Source: Nocardioides sambongensis
Lineage (GTDB): Bacteria; Actinomycetota; Actinomycetes; Propionibacteriales; Nocardioidaceae
Assembly (NCBI RefSeq): GCF_006494815.1
Contig: NZ_CP041091.1
Location: 2,122,501-2,186,500 of the forward strand
Direction of reading: 5' to 3'
DNA length: 64,000 nt
Shown: positions 25,520 through 34,995 of the stretch, one piece after another
Numbering within the stretch: position 1 is the stretch's first letter
How the letters are laid out: each line of letters begins with the position of its first letter
Position numbers and translations under genes: made by a program
The notes under the pieces: model-generated
What the model was told of the DNA's origin: nothing
Database searches by the model: none
Seen by the model: only the letters and a program-made list of their open reading frames with translations

Positions 25520-28500
25520 TGGGACACCACCGCTCCGCTGCTCTTGGTCGGGCACAGGGCGAGGAAGGTGCAGTCACGGCAGTGCTGGCCGGCGACCGCC
25601 GGGAAGGTCTCCTCCCGCACCAACCGGGCCGCCCTGCTCAGCCGCTCCTCGAGCTCGCGCCGCTCGGGACCGTCGTCGGCGTGGCGGGGCTGCCGCTGCA
25701 CGGTCGCGGTCTCCGCGCCGTCCGGCAGTCCCAGCTGGACCAGCTCCGCGCCGCCGGCCGTCCAGGGACGGGTGGGGTCGTCGGGCTCCAGCGCGCCGTG
25801 GTCGACCGCGTACTGGTAGAGCGCGAGCTGGACGTGGGTGGCCATCGACTTCTCGCTCGGCTTGGACTTGCCGGTCTTGAGGTCGACCACCACAACGCGG
25901 CCCTCGGCGTCCACCTCGAGCCGGTCGGCGTAGCCGGTGAGCCGCACCTCCCCGCCCTCGCCGAGGTCGACGACCGTGGAGAACCCGGCCTCCAGGTCCA
26001 GCACTCGACGCGGATTCTGCTCGTGCCACTCGACGAAACGCTCGAGGGCGAGGCGCACCCGGTCGTGCTCGCGCTGCTTGGACCAGGGCGTGCGGAAGTC
26101 GAGCCGGTCCCACACCTCGTCGACGTAGGCGACCAGGGCGTCGGGATCGGGCGGGGCGTCGCCACGCGCGACCCGCTCGGCGAGCGCGTGCACCAGCTCG
26201 CCGAGGTTCGCCGACTGGTGGGCACGACCCACGCCGCCGGCCTCGCGGCTGAGGAACCACCGGGTGGGACAGACGTCGAGGGCGTCCAGCATGCTCGCGG
26301 AGAGCGGCACCGGCTGCTCCGCCTCGCGGATCGGCACCTCCGAGCGGCTGTAGGACCGGGTGCCCCACCAGGTGGCCGGGTCGGCGGCGGTCACCAGCGG
26401 CCGACCGCTCGCACTGGTCTCCCGGGCGAGTCCGGCCAACCGCTTCGCGGCGGCTGCGCGCAGGCCGGGGTCGGTCGCCGGGTCGGCGACCGCGCGGCGG
26501 AGCTCGGCGACCAGACCGCCCATGGACAGCGGGCGGGGCGGGCGACCCACGTGGTGCTGGACCACACTGGCGCCGGGGGCGCCGAGCTCGTCGAGGAACC
26601 GGGACGGCTGCTCGCCCTCGTCGTCGCTGGAGGCGACGGCGGTGACCACCAGGCGCTCGCGTGCGCGGGTGCACGCGACGTAGAAGAGGCGGCGCTCCTC
26701 CATCAGCATCTCGCGGAGGGTGACCGGAGCCGCCAACCCGTGCTCGCCGATCCGGTCGGCCTGCAGCAGTGCGGTGCGCCGCCGCAGGTCGGGCCATCCC
26801 TCCGCCTGGACGTGGGCGACCACGACCAGGCGCCACTCCAGCCCCTTGCTGCGATGGGCGGTCAGCAGCCGCACCGCGGCGCCGCGCGCGCCCTTGTCGG
26901 CGAGGGTGTCGCCGGGGATCTGCTGCTGCACCAGCGTCTCCAGGAACGCGGCGACGCCCAGGTGCTCGCGACGCTCGCCCGCACGGGCGGCCACGTCGAA
27001 CAGCGCGCACACCGAGTCCAGGTCGCGGTGCGCCCGCCGGGCCGCTCCGCCGCCGGCCTCCACCGCACGTTGGAGGCGGGACGGCCAGCCGGTCCCGGAC
27101 CACAGCAGCCACAGCAGCTCCTCGGCGCTGCGTCCCTCGTCCAGGGCGGCCCGCGCCGAGCTGAGCAGCCGGGTGAGGGCGCGGGCACGCTCGGCCTCCG
27201 GGCCGCTGACGTCCTGCAGCAGGTCGGTGCCGAGGACCGCCAGGCGGAGCAGCTCGCGTGAGCTGCGAGGGGTGCGGTGCTCGGCCTGGCACTCGTCCTT
27301 CTCCCGGTTGCGCAGGAGTCGGGAGAGCCGCCGGACGTCACCGGCGTCGAGACCGCCCAGCGGTCCGGTGAGCAGCGCCTCCGCCCGGGCCGCGTCGATG
27401 TGGTCGACGTCGCCGGGGTCGTCGTTGTCGATGTGCACGATCGCCTGCAGCGCCTCCAGCAGCGGCGCGACCGCGGGGTCGCGCACCAGGGGCACCTCGT
27501 CCCCGGCCACCTCGACCGGAACGCCGGCCGCCCCCAGTGCCCGGCGCAGGGGAGCGATGCTCGCCCGACCGGAGCGCACCAGGACGGCCATCTCGTCCCA
27601 TCCGATGCCGTCCTCGAGGTGGGCGCGGCGCAGCAGGTCGGCGAGGTGCTCGGCCTCGGCACGCTCGGTGTCGAAGGTCCGCACCAGCACTCGGCCGGCG
27701 CCGTGCGCACCCGCTTCGGCGACCGGGGAGAGGAACCTCCGGCGCGCCTCGGCGCCGATGGTGCCGGGCAGGCCGATCCGAGCGGCCACCCGTTGGGCGG
27801 GGGCCAGGATCGCCGGGCCGAATCGGCGGACGGTCCGCAGCACGCTCACGTCGGCAGGACGACCGTCGCGGTGCGGGAACGCGGTGGGGAACTCCAGGAT
27901 GCCGCGCACCTCCGCGCCCCGGAACCCGTAGATCGACTGGTGCGGGTCGCCCACCACGGTCAGGTTGCGGCCGTCGCCGGCGATCGCCCGCAGCATCGCC
28001 ACCTGCCCCGGGTCGGTGTCCTGGTATTCGTCGACGAAGACGTGCTGGAACTGCGCGCGCAGCTCGTCGCGCTGGACCTGCGCCTCGATCCCGGCCCGGC
28101 GGATGAGGTCGGCGTAGTCGGTGGCGCCCTGGCTGTCGAGCGAGTCCAGGTACTGCGAGAGGAACAGCCCCGCGGCGACGAACTCCTCGATGCCCTCGGA
28201 CTCGCCGAGCGCGCGCAGCTCCTCTCCGTCCAGCCCCTTCTCCCGCGCACGACCCAGCACGGCGTGCACCTCCCGGGCGAACCCGCGGGTGCCCAGCGCA
28301 CTGCGGAACCGGTCGGGCCAGCGGACCGACTCGGGGTGGTCGGCCAACAGCTCGCGGAGCACGACGTCCTGCTCCGGCGCCGAGAGCAGGCGCAGGGGCC
28401 CCTCGTAGAGCTCCGCGGGTGCGTAGCGACGCAGCAGTGCGTAGGCGAAGGAGTGGAACGTCGAGCTGAGCTGGTTGCCCGTGGTCCGGCCGAGCCGAGC

Positions 28501-28749
28501 GGTGACCCGGTCGCGCAGCTGGTCGGCTGCCTTGCGGGAGAAGGTCAGCGCGAGCACCTGGTCCGGTCGCGCACCGCGCTGCTCGATCCGGTCCACGATG
28601 GCCTCGACCAGGGTGGTGGTCTTGCCGGTGCCGGGGCCGGCCAGGACCAGCAGGGGTCCACCGGGGTGGTCCACCACGCGCTGCTGGTGCTCGTCGAGGC
28701 GCGGCGCGTCCACCGCGGGGCCAGGGGCAGCGATCCGGTACGTCGTCAT
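25516..28749 (-). CDS. adnA: AdnA-like helicase-nuclease subunit
   Basis: A 1077-residue protein with an N-terminal SF1 motor (LDEHQQRVVDHP, Walker A GPGTGKTT, F-V-D-E-Y-Q-D-T, HRSKGLEW, ACTRARERL) and a C-terminal RecB-like nuclease domain with V-V-D-L-K-T. The last 40 residues carry C-R-D-C-T-F-L-A-L-C, which together with an upstream cysteine should hold the Fe-S cluster known in AdnA nuclease domains. ATG at 28749 is chosen; a TTG at 28764 would add five residues. It precedes adnB with a 4-bp overlap. AdnA and AdnB together resect double-strand breaks. Confidence 0.92.
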   Translation of the reverse strand: MTTYRIAAPGPAVDAPRLDEHQQRVVDHPGGPLLVLAGPGTGKTTTLVEAIVDRIEQRGARPDQVLALTFSRKAADQLRDRVTARLGRTTGNQLSSTFHSFAYALLRRYAPAELYEGPLRLLSAPEQDVVLRELLADHPESVRWPDRFRSALGTRGFAREVHAVLGRAREKGLDGEELRALGESEGIEEFVAAGLFLSQYLDSLDSQGATDYADLIRRAGIEAQVQRDELRAQFQHVFVDEYQDTDPGQVAMLRAIAGDGRNLTVVGDPHQSIYGFRGAEVRGILEFPTAFPHRDGRPADVSVLRTVRRFGPAILAPAQRVAARIGLPGTIGAEARRRFLSPVAEAGAHGAGRVLVRTFDTERAEAEHLADLLRRAHLEDGIGWDEMAVLVRSGRASIAPLRRALGAAGVPVEVAGDEVPLVRDPAVAPLLEALQAIVHIDNDDPGDVDHIDAARAEALLTGPLGGLDAGDVRRLSRLLRNREKDECQAEHRTPRSSRELLRLAVLGTDLLQDVSGPEAERARALTRLLSSARAALDEGRSAEELLWLLWSGTGWPSRLQRAVEAGGGAARRAHRDLDSVCALFDVAARAGERREHLGVAAFLETLVQQQIPGDTLADKGARGAAVRLLTAHRSKGLEWRLVVVAHVQAEGWPDLRRRTALLQADRIGEHGLAAPVTLREMLMEERRLFYVACTRARERLVVTAVASSDDEGEQPSRFLDELGAPGASVVQHHVGRPPRPLSMGGLVAELRRAVADPATDPGLRAAAAKRLAGLARETSASGRPLVTAADPATWWGTRSYSRSEVPIREAEQPVPLSASMLDALDVCPTRWFLSREAGGVGRAHQSANLGELVHALAERVARGDAPPDPDALVAYVDEVWDRLDFRTPWSKQREHDRVRLALERFVEWHEQNPRRVLDLEAGFSTVVDLGEGGEVRLTGYADRLEVDAEGRVVVVDLKTGKSKPSEKSMATHVQLALYQYAVDHGALEPDDPTRPWTAGGAELVQLGLPDGAETATVQRQPRHADDGPERRELEERLSRAARLVREETFPAVAGQHCRDCTFLALCPTKSSGAVVSQ

Positions 28750-28830
28750 CTCGGGGCCAGCCAACCACCGACCCCCGGCGCAAACGGCGCCGGCACTCCG
28801 GTCGGTGCAGCTCCGGGCACGACTCCGTGT

Positions 28831-28878
28831 CGAGCAGCCCGCCGAGCAGCCCGCCGAGCAGCCCGCCGAGCGGCCGGC
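28831..28878. repeat. 12-bp tandem repeat between plsC-like gene and adnA
   Basis: Three perfect copies of CGAGCAGCCCGC (28831, 28843, 28855) and a degenerate fourth lie in the region upstream of adnA, just beyond the end of the acyltransferase gene. It may sit in the adnA 5' region. Confidence 0.9.
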
Positions 28879-28890
28879 AGAGCGGCGGCC

Positions 28891-29559
28891 TCAGGCGTCG
28901 GGGGCTCGGTCGTTGTACACACCGGCCGGCAACTGGCCGCTGAGCTCCTCGATGGCGGTCATCACCCGGTCGGTCAGCTCGCGACGCGCCCGACCCGGCG
29001 CGATCCCGTCGTACTCGCCGGCGACCCGGATCGGCTCCCCGAACGAGACGGTGACCGGTGCCCGCCGCGGGAACCGGGTGCCGATCGGCTGCAGGTTCTC
29101 GGTCCCGACCAGCCCGACGGGGACCACCGGGGCGCCGGAGGTCAGGGCGAGGTGGGCGACACCGGTGCGTCCCCGGTAGAGCCGACCGTCCCGGGAACGG
29201 GTGCCCTCGGGGTAGATCCCGAACGCCTCGCCACGACCGAGCACGTCCAGCGCCGTCTGCAGCGACTGCATCGCGGCAGCCGAGTCGTCCCGGTCGACCG
29301 GCAGCATGCCGAGCCCCTCGAACCAGGCGCGGGACAGCCGACCGCGCCAGCCGGTGCCGGTGAAGTAGTCGGACTTGGCCAGGAAGACCACCTTCCGCGG
29401 CACCACGATCGGGATCACCACGGAGTCGACGAAGCTCAGGTGGTTGCTGGCGAGGATCACCGGACCGGAGGCCGGCACCCTGTCCAGCCCGCGGATCGTG
29501 GGACGCCAGACCGCCTTGGCCAGCGGCGGGACCACGGTGTGCAACGTCCGGTACATCAC
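28891..29559 (-). CDS. Lysophospholipid acyltransferase family protein (PlsC-like)
   Basis: A 222-residue glycerophosphate acyltransferase-fold protein. Motif I is N-H-L-S-F-V-D, the catalytic H-x4-D (near residue 40), and the substrate-binding motif is Y-P-E-G-T-R-S (about 115-121); both are intact. Such enzymes acylate lysophosphatidic acid or related lipids at the membrane. GTG at 29559 or the ATG three bases later may start it. It ends 142 bp upstream of adnA on the same strand. Whether it is co-transcribed with adnA is unclear because of the tandem repeat between them. Confidence 0.9.
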   Translation of the reverse strand: MMYRTLHTVVPPLAKAVWRPTIRGLDRVPASGPVILASNHLSFVDSVVIPIVVPRKVVFLAKSDYFTGTGWRGRLSRAWFEGLGMLPVDRDDSAAAMQSLQTALDVLGRGEAFGIYPEGTRSRDGRLYRGRTGVAHLALTSGAPVVPVGLVGTENLQPIGTRFPRRAPVTVSFGEPIRVAGEYDGIAPGRARRELTDRVMTAIEELSGQLPAGVYNDRAPDA

Positions 29560-29642
29560 GCTGCCCGAACCTAGTCGCTACCGGTGGGTCCACCTATCCG
29601 GTGTCCACGTTCGCCGGTGGTCCCGCGCGGAGCCGGCGCCCT

Positions 29643-29723
29643 CCACAGCTCTGGCCGGAACTCCACAGAAGACGGGCCTCAATCCACAGACTGTGGGTAT
29701 GCCTGTGGACGAAGTGGCTGGGC
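29643..29723. other. Cluster of TCCACAG motifs in the plsC/membrane-gene spacer
   Basis: The 237-bp gap between the divergent acyltransferase and SCO7613-type genes contains four TCCACAG-type motifs in about 80 bp: CTCCACAG twice, AATCCACAG, and an inverted CCTGTGGAC. They resemble DnaA boxes (TTATCCACA) at 6-8 of 9 positions. No replication gene is nearby. Confidence 0.45.
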
Positions 29724-29796
29724 GACGCGGTTGAGTAGCCCTACTCACCCCGGGTGAGTCGCCGCTCTGAGGCAGCCCCGACCGATCCCTGGCGAA

Positions 29797-32432
29797 ATGA
29801 GGAGCATGCGCTACGCCGACCCCGATCTGTGCCCCGACTGCCGGGCCGTGCTGCCCCCTCGCGTCGACTCCTGCCCCGCCTGCGGACTCCGCCTCCGCCA
29901 CCGGATCGGGGTCGAGCTCTTCACGACACTGCGCCGCGCCGACGACCTGCTCGCCGAGCTCCGCGCGGTCAGCACGACCCCGCAGACGCCGCCGCCCCCT
30001 CCCGGGCCCGCCGCAGCGATGCCGGCGCTCGCGGGCGCACCGACCGCCACCCGGTCGTCGGCTCCCGCTCCCCAGGCTCCTCAGAAGCCCCGAACCTCCC
30101 AACAGGCGCAGACCTCCCAGCAGGCGCAGACCTCGCAGCAGGCGCACAGCCCGGTCTCCCGTACGACGCCGGCGCCCCCGACCCCGCCCGGGCCGGCGGT
30201 CATCCCACCGATGCCGTCGATGCCCTCCGGGGCCTGACCACCTCCTCGGTGCCGAAGATCCTGCTCGGCCTCGGCGCCTTCTGCCTGCTCGTCGCCGCCG
30301 TCATCTTCCTGGCGGTGTCCTGGTCCGTGCTCGGTGTCGGCGGCCGCACCGCGGTGCTCGCTGCGCTGACCCTCGGGTTCGGCGGTGGCTCCCTGGCACT
30401 GCACCGGTATGGACTGCGGATCGCCGCGGAGTCCCTCTCCGTGGTCACCCTCGGGATGCTCACCCTGGACGTCCTCGGCGCCGGCGCCGCCGACTGGTTC
30501 GGGGAGGTCGACGGCGACACGATGGCCGCGATCGCCGGCGGTCTGGTCGCGTTCGCCGCGGCGGGCCTGGGAGCGCTGCGCCTCCCCGGTCGGCCGCACC
30601 TGGTCGCCCCGCAGGTGATCGCCGGGATCGCCGCGACCATCGGCTACCTGGGCGCGGTCTCCGCGACCGACCAGCCGCTGTGGACCGGCCAGGTGGTGAC
30701 CGTGCTGGCCGTGCTGGCCGTGCTGGCGGCGCGAGCGCTACGGCTCACGCCGCTGGCGTGGAGCGCCGCGGCCGCCGGTGCCCTGGTCGGCGGACTCACC
30801 CTGCTGGCCGGCCTGGGGATCAGCCTGGAGGAGCCGACGCTGGAGCACCTGTGGCTGGACGGCCCCGGCTGGTCCCTGCTCGCCTCCGCAGCGCTGCTGC
30901 TCTCCCCCGGCCTCGTCCTGCGCCACCGCGTCGCCCTGCTGGCCGGCGCGTCGGGCGCCGCGATGGTGGCGACCGGCGCCGCCACCCTTCCCCTGGTCGG
31001 CGAGGGCGCCACCGTGGTGGGGGTGGTGACGCTCGCCGTCACTGTCGCCTGGGCGGTGGCGCTCGGCGCCGTCCGCTCCGATGCGCGGGTGGTCGCGATG
31101 GCCCCGGCCGTGACCGGCTGTCTGCTCCTGGTCGGCCAGATCCTGACCGGCGCAGGCGTGGTCCTGGCCCGGTGGTTCGACGTGCTGGAGAGGATCGACG
31201 GCGTCGCGGGCGCCGACCGGAGCTTCGGCATCCGGTTCCAGGACCCCGACCAGGTCGTGGGGCCGCTCGTGCTGGCCCCCGCCGCGCTGGTCGTGGTCGT
31301 GGTCGCCGCACTGCTCCTGCCGCGCCGCCACCGCGGCTGGCTGCTGAGCTGGGCACCGTCGACCGCGCTCGCGGTCGCCCTCGCGTCGACCCTCACCCTG
31401 GCGTCGTACGACGTCCCGGTGGCGGCGGTGGCGCTGAGCCTGGCCGCGATCGGAGCGGCCGGCGCCCTGTGCGGCGCCCTCCGTCGTGCCCCGGAGAGCA
31501 CCGCGCTGGTCGTGGTGGGGCTCGCGGTCTGCTTCGCGGCCGACCTCGTCGCCCTGGTCGACGACGCGATGATCCTGGCCACCGGGTGCGTCACGCTCGC
31601 CGCCGCACTGACCGGCGCACTCGCCGGACGTGGCTCCGCCTCCCGGGTCGTGGCGGGGATCGCGGTCGCGCCGGCGATCCTCCCGGTGGTGGCCGCCGCG
31701 ACGTCGTTGGCCGACCTGGGCGGCGCCTGGGTCGCGGTGCCGGTGCTGGTGGCGGCCGGCGGCATCGCGGTGCTGCTGCCCCGTCTCGAGCTGGAGCTGT
31801 CCGCCCTGGGCACCTCGGCACTGGCGCTGCCGGTCTCGCTGGCGCTCGCCGACCAGCCGGCCGCCCTGCTGGCACTCTGGCTCGCGCTGCTCGGTGCGCT
31901 CTGCGGAGCCTCGGCCCTGCTGCACACCGCGCGCCGCCCGCTCGGCGCTGCGATGCCGGCCCTGTGGCTGCTGGCGTCCTGGGTCTGGCTGGTCGACCTC
32001 GGTGTCGAAGCGCCGGAGCCCTACACCCTCCCCGCCGCGACGGTGCTGCTCGGCGCCGGCCTCTACCGGCTGCGTGCCGTGCCGACCGCCGGCACCGCGG
32101 GCGCGCTGCTGCCCGGACTGCTGCTGGGCACGCTGCCGTCGCTGCTGTGGGTCTTCGAGGACCCGCTCTCACTGCGGGCCCTGCTGCTCGGCATCGCCTG
32201 CCTGGTCCTGACCCTGGCCGGCGCGGTGCTGCGGTGGAGCGCACCGCTGGTCGTCGGCGCGGCGGTCGGCGCCGCCGTGGTGCTGCGCGAGCTCGGGCCC
32301 TACGCCGGGAGCGTGCCGCAGTGGGTGTGGATCGGCCTGGCCGGCCTGATCCTGACCGTCGTGGGCATCACCTGGGAGCGACAGCTGCTCGAGCTGCGGA
32401 AGGCGGTCGGCGCCATCCGGCGGCTGCGCTGA
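29797..32432 (+). CDS. SCO7613-type polytopic membrane protein with N-terminal zinc ribbon (apparent -1 frameshift)
   Basis: The first frame encodes a zinc ribbon (CPDC ... CPAC within the first 35 residues), a helix (VELFTTLRRADDLLAELR), and a Pro-rich linker with three TSQQAQ repeats. It ends at MPSMPSGA. The other frame carries the long membrane part starting GLTTSSVPKILLGLGAFCL. Adding one G to the GGGG run at 30229-30232 joins them as PSGGLTTSSVP and gives 878 residues. About twenty or more hydrophobic helices follow. The pattern matches the actinobacterial proteins with a SCO7613 C-terminal domain, of unknown function. ATG at 29797 is the listed start; an ATG at 29806 is also possible. 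Confidence 0.8.
30094..30147. repeat. 18-bp tandem repeat in the linker of the SCO7613-type gene
   Basis: Three copies of an 18-bp unit (ACCTCCCAACAGGCGCAG type) encode T-S-Q-Q-A-Q, a flexible spacer between the zinc ribbon and the membrane domain. Confidence 0.85.
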
Positions 32433-32510
32433 GCCCGCCGACGGGTCCGCGGATCGGACAGCCGGCCGACCCCCGCGGTCGGATGCGGGACGACCTGCTA
32501 GGAAAGGGAC

Positions 32511-33002
32511 ATGGCTACCACTTCACTCGGCGGCAACCCCGTCACCACCATCGGCGAGCTGCCCGCGGTCGGCTCCGCGGCCCCCGCCTTCGACCTGGTC
32601 GGCTCCGACTTCAGCTCGGTGACCCTGACCCCGGGCACCCGGACGGTGCTCAACATCTTCCCGAGCGTGGACACCGGGGTCTGCGCGGCCAGCGTGAAGA
32701 AGTTCAACGAGCTGGCGGCCGGCCTGGAGAACACCACCGTGGTCAACGTCTCCGCCGATCTCCCGTTCGCGCAGGCGCGGTTCTGCGGCGCCGAGGGCAT
32801 CGAGAACGTCGTCGCCGCCTCCGCTTTCCGCTCCTCGTTCGGCGACGACTACGGCGTGCGCCTCGTCGACGGCAAGTTCGAGGGCCTCTTCGCCCGCTCG
32901 GTGGTCGTCGTGGACGCCGACGGCACCGTGGTCCACAGCCAGCTCGTGCCGGAGATCGCCACCGAGCCCGACTACGACGCCGCGGTGGCCGCGCTGTCCT
33001 GA
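32511..33002 (+). CDS. tpx: Thiol peroxidase Tpx
   Basis: A 163-residue atypical 2-Cys peroxiredoxin. The peroxidatic cysteine is in S-V-D-T-G-V-C (Cys58) and the resolving cysteine at Cys92 (ARFCGAEG), the spacing expected of Tpx. It reduces peroxides using thioredoxin. GGAAAGG lies upstream of the ATG. It stands alone, downstream of the membrane gene by 78 bp and convergent with the ATL gene. Confidence 0.95.
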   Translation: MATTSLGGNPVTTIGELPAVGSAAPAFDLVGSDFSSVTLTPGTRTVLNIFPSVDTGVCAASVKKFNELAAGLENTTVVNVSADLPFAQARFCGAEGIENVVAASAFRSSFGDDYGVRLVDGKFEGLFARSVVVVDADGTVVHSQLVPEIATEPDYDAAVAALS

Positions 33003-33016
33003 GCAGCGGAGGCGGC

Positions 33017-33319
33017 TTAGCCCGGACTCCAGAACGCCGAGCGCACGTCGACCTTCCCCGAGGGGAGGATCGGCGTGCGCTCGGCGTCGTAGTGGCGCCG
33101 GGCGTGGCGCTGGTGGCTGGGCGGCAGGGTGCCGTCGGCGCGGATCACCCTCCACCACGGCACCGCACCGCCGTGGTGCGCCATCACCGTGCCGACCTGG
33201 CGCGGGCCCCCGCCCGCGACGTCGGCGAGCGCGCCGTAGGTGGTCACCCGGCCCGGCGGGACCTGCTCGACGAGGTCGAGGATGCGTTCGACGTACTCGG
33301 GGTCGCGCGCGCTCGGCAT
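33017..33319 (-). CDS. Alkyltransferase-like (ATL) DNA-binding protein, MGMT family
   Basis: A 100-residue protein with the MGMT-fold helix-turn-helix (PPGRVTTYGALA) and the segment V-P-W-W-R-V-I in place of the P-C-H-R-V motif of O6-alkylguanine methyltransferases. The alkyl-acceptor cysteine is therefore replaced by tryptophan, as in ATL proteins, which bind alkylated bases and hand them to excision repair. ATG at 33319 begins the conserved domain; the longer frame adds a Cys-containing, non-conserved start. M. tuberculosis Rv3204 is in the corresponding place. Confidence 0.9.
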   Translation of the reverse strand: MPSARDPEYVERILDLVEQVPPGRVTTYGALADVAGGGPRQVGTVMAHHGGAVPWWRVIRADGTLPPSHQRHARRHYDAERTPILPSGKVDVRSAFWSPG

Positions 33320-33369
33320 GGCCCCATCCTGCCCGCACCTGGGCCGTGCCGGCACCCGCCCGGAAACGG

Positions 33370-33520
33370 CTGAGAGCCCCGCCCGGACGGGCGAGGCTCT
33401 CAGGTGTGCTCCCTCGGGTGCGACGGATCGCCCATTGGTGCAGTGCGATGGCGAGCCACCGTCGGCCGGATCAACGAGTGCCGGCCGACGCGGTTACGCC
33501 CCGCCGTGACCGGCGGGGCG
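33370..33520 (-). terminator. Array of three strong hairpins after moeZ
   Basis: Three consecutive GC-rich hairpins fill the 222-bp gap: 33370-33403 (9-bp stem plus inner pairs), 33460-33490 (perfect 10-bp stem, 11-nt loop) and 33497-33520 (perfect 10-bp stem, 4-nt loop). The last starts 22 bp after the moeZ stop. None has a T-run. Confidence 0.6.
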
Positions 33521-33541
33521 CAGCCCGATCGGCCCGCCGGC

Positions 33542-34750
33542 TCAGTACGCGGGCTGGCTGGGGTCGATCTGGTTCACCCAGGCGACCACGCCGCCGCCGA
33601 CGTGCACGGCGTCGTCGTAGCCGGCGCCCTTGAGCACCGCGAGTGCCTCGGCGGAGCGGACACCGGACTTGCAGTGCAGCACGACCTGGGTGCCGGAGTC
33701 GACCGAGGGCAGCTGCTCGAGCGCGTTGCCGTTGAGGAACTCGCCCTTGGGGATCAGCACCGAGCCCGGGATCTTGTTGATCTCGTACTCGTTGGGCTCA
33801 CGGACGTCGACCAGCACGAAGTCGCGGGTCCCCTCCTCGCGCTCCTTGAGCATGCCCTCGAGCGCAACCACCGAGATGGTGGAGTCGGCGGCGGCGTCGG
33901 CCGCCTCCTCGGAGACGGCGCCGCAGAAGAACTCGTAGTCGATGAGCTCGGTGACGTCCGCGTTCTCGCCGCAGAGCCGGCAGTTGGGGTCCTTGCGGAC
34001 CTTCAGCTTGCGGTACTCCATCTCGAGCGCGTCGTAGATCATCAGCTTGCCGACCAGCGGGTCGCCGATGCCGGTCAGCAGCTTGATCGCCTCGTTGACC
34101 TGGATCGAGCCGATCGAGGCGCACAGCACGCCCAGCACGCCGCCCTCGGCGCAGGAGGGGACCATGCCCGGCGGCGGCGGCTCGGGGTAGAGGCAGCGGT
34201 AGCAGGGGGCGTCGTCGGCCTGCTTCGGTGCGAAGACCGACGCCTGACCGTCGAACCGGTAGATCGACCCCCACACGTAGGGGATGCCGAGGAAGTACGC
34301 CGCGTCGTTGACCAGGTAGCGAGTGGCGAAGTTGTCGGTGCCGTCGACGATCAGGTCGTAGCCCCGGAACACGTCGTAGACGTTGTCGTTGTCCAGCCGC
34401 TCCGCGTGGACCACGACGTTCACCAGCGGGTTGACCTCGGCGATGGAGTCCTTGGCCGACTCCGCCTTGGGCCGGCCCACGTCCGACTGGCCGTGGATCA
34501 CCTGGCGCTGCAGGTTCGACTCGTCGACCTCGTCGAACTCGATGATGCCCAGGGTGCCGACGCCGGCCGCCGCCAGGTAGAGCAGCGCGGGGCTGCCCAG
34601 GCCGCCGGCACCGATCACCAGCACCTTGGCGTTCTTCAGTCGCTTCTGCCCCGTCATCCCGACGTCGGGGATGATCAGGTGGCGGCTGTAGCGACGGACC
34701 TCGTCGACGGTCAGCTCGTCGGCCGGCTCGACCAACGCGGGAATGCTCAC
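33542..34750 (-). CDS. moeZ: MoeZ/MoeB-type adenylyltransferase-sulfurtransferase
   Basis: A 402-residue E1-like enzyme: ThiF/MoeB domain (ATP loop GAGGLGSP near residue 45; adenylation helix and NLQRQVIH; CYRC ... CRLC zinc cysteines) followed by a rhodanese domain from about residue 290 with active-site C-K-S-G-V-R-S. It adenylates and thiolates ubiquitin-like sulfur carriers (MoaD, CysO, ThiS) for molybdopterin, cysteine or thiamine synthesis. GTG at 34750 has AGGAG six bases upstream; ATG codons further up give non-conserved extensions. It is divergent from a TetR gene, as in M. tuberculosis Rv3206c-Rv3208. Confidence 0.93.
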   Translation of the reverse strand: MSIPALVEPADELTVDEVRRYSRHLIIPDVGMTGQKRLKNAKVLVIGAGGLGSPALLYLAAAGVGTLGIIEFDEVDESNLQRQVIHGQSDVGRPKAESAKDSIAEVNPLVNVVVHAERLDNDNVYDVFRGYDLIVDGTDNFATRYLVNDAAYFLGIPYVWGSIYRFDGQASVFAPKQADDAPCYRCLYPEPPPPGMVPSCAEGGVLGVLCASIGSIQVNEAIKLLTGIGDPLVGKLMIYDALEMEYRKLKVRKDPNCRLCGENADVTELIDYEFFCGAVSEEAADAAADSTISVVALEGMLKEREEGTRDFVLVDVREPNEYEINKIPGSVLIPKGEFLNGNALEQLPSVDSGTQVVLHCKSGVRSAEALAVLKGAGYDDAVHVGGGVVAWVNQIDPSQPAY

Positions 34751-34995
34751 GGGGTACTCCTGCTCCTGGGGTGCAATGCGGTCTCGGTGGAACACCGGGA
34801 CCTGCCCCGCTGTTCCCGCGCCGCCCGGAACCGCTCCGGACGCTCGCGACGCTCTCTCAACGGTCCCTATCGTCCCGAACCGCGACAAACCCGCCCTGCT
34901 ACGTCCCGTCATCCGGACCTCGGAGTAGGGTTTGGCTACCGATGGGTCACATCTCTCCCGCGAACCGGGGGACGCAGCGCGAGGGAGGCAACGAG

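Noticed and set aside
22271-25555. adnB start at 25555
   Set aside because: It would overlap adnA by 40 bp; the GTG at 25519 forms the usual GTGA overlap.
28831-28878. CRISPR array
   Set aside because: Units are directly adjacent 12-bp repeats without spacers and no cas gene is nearby; the same holds for the other tandem repeats.
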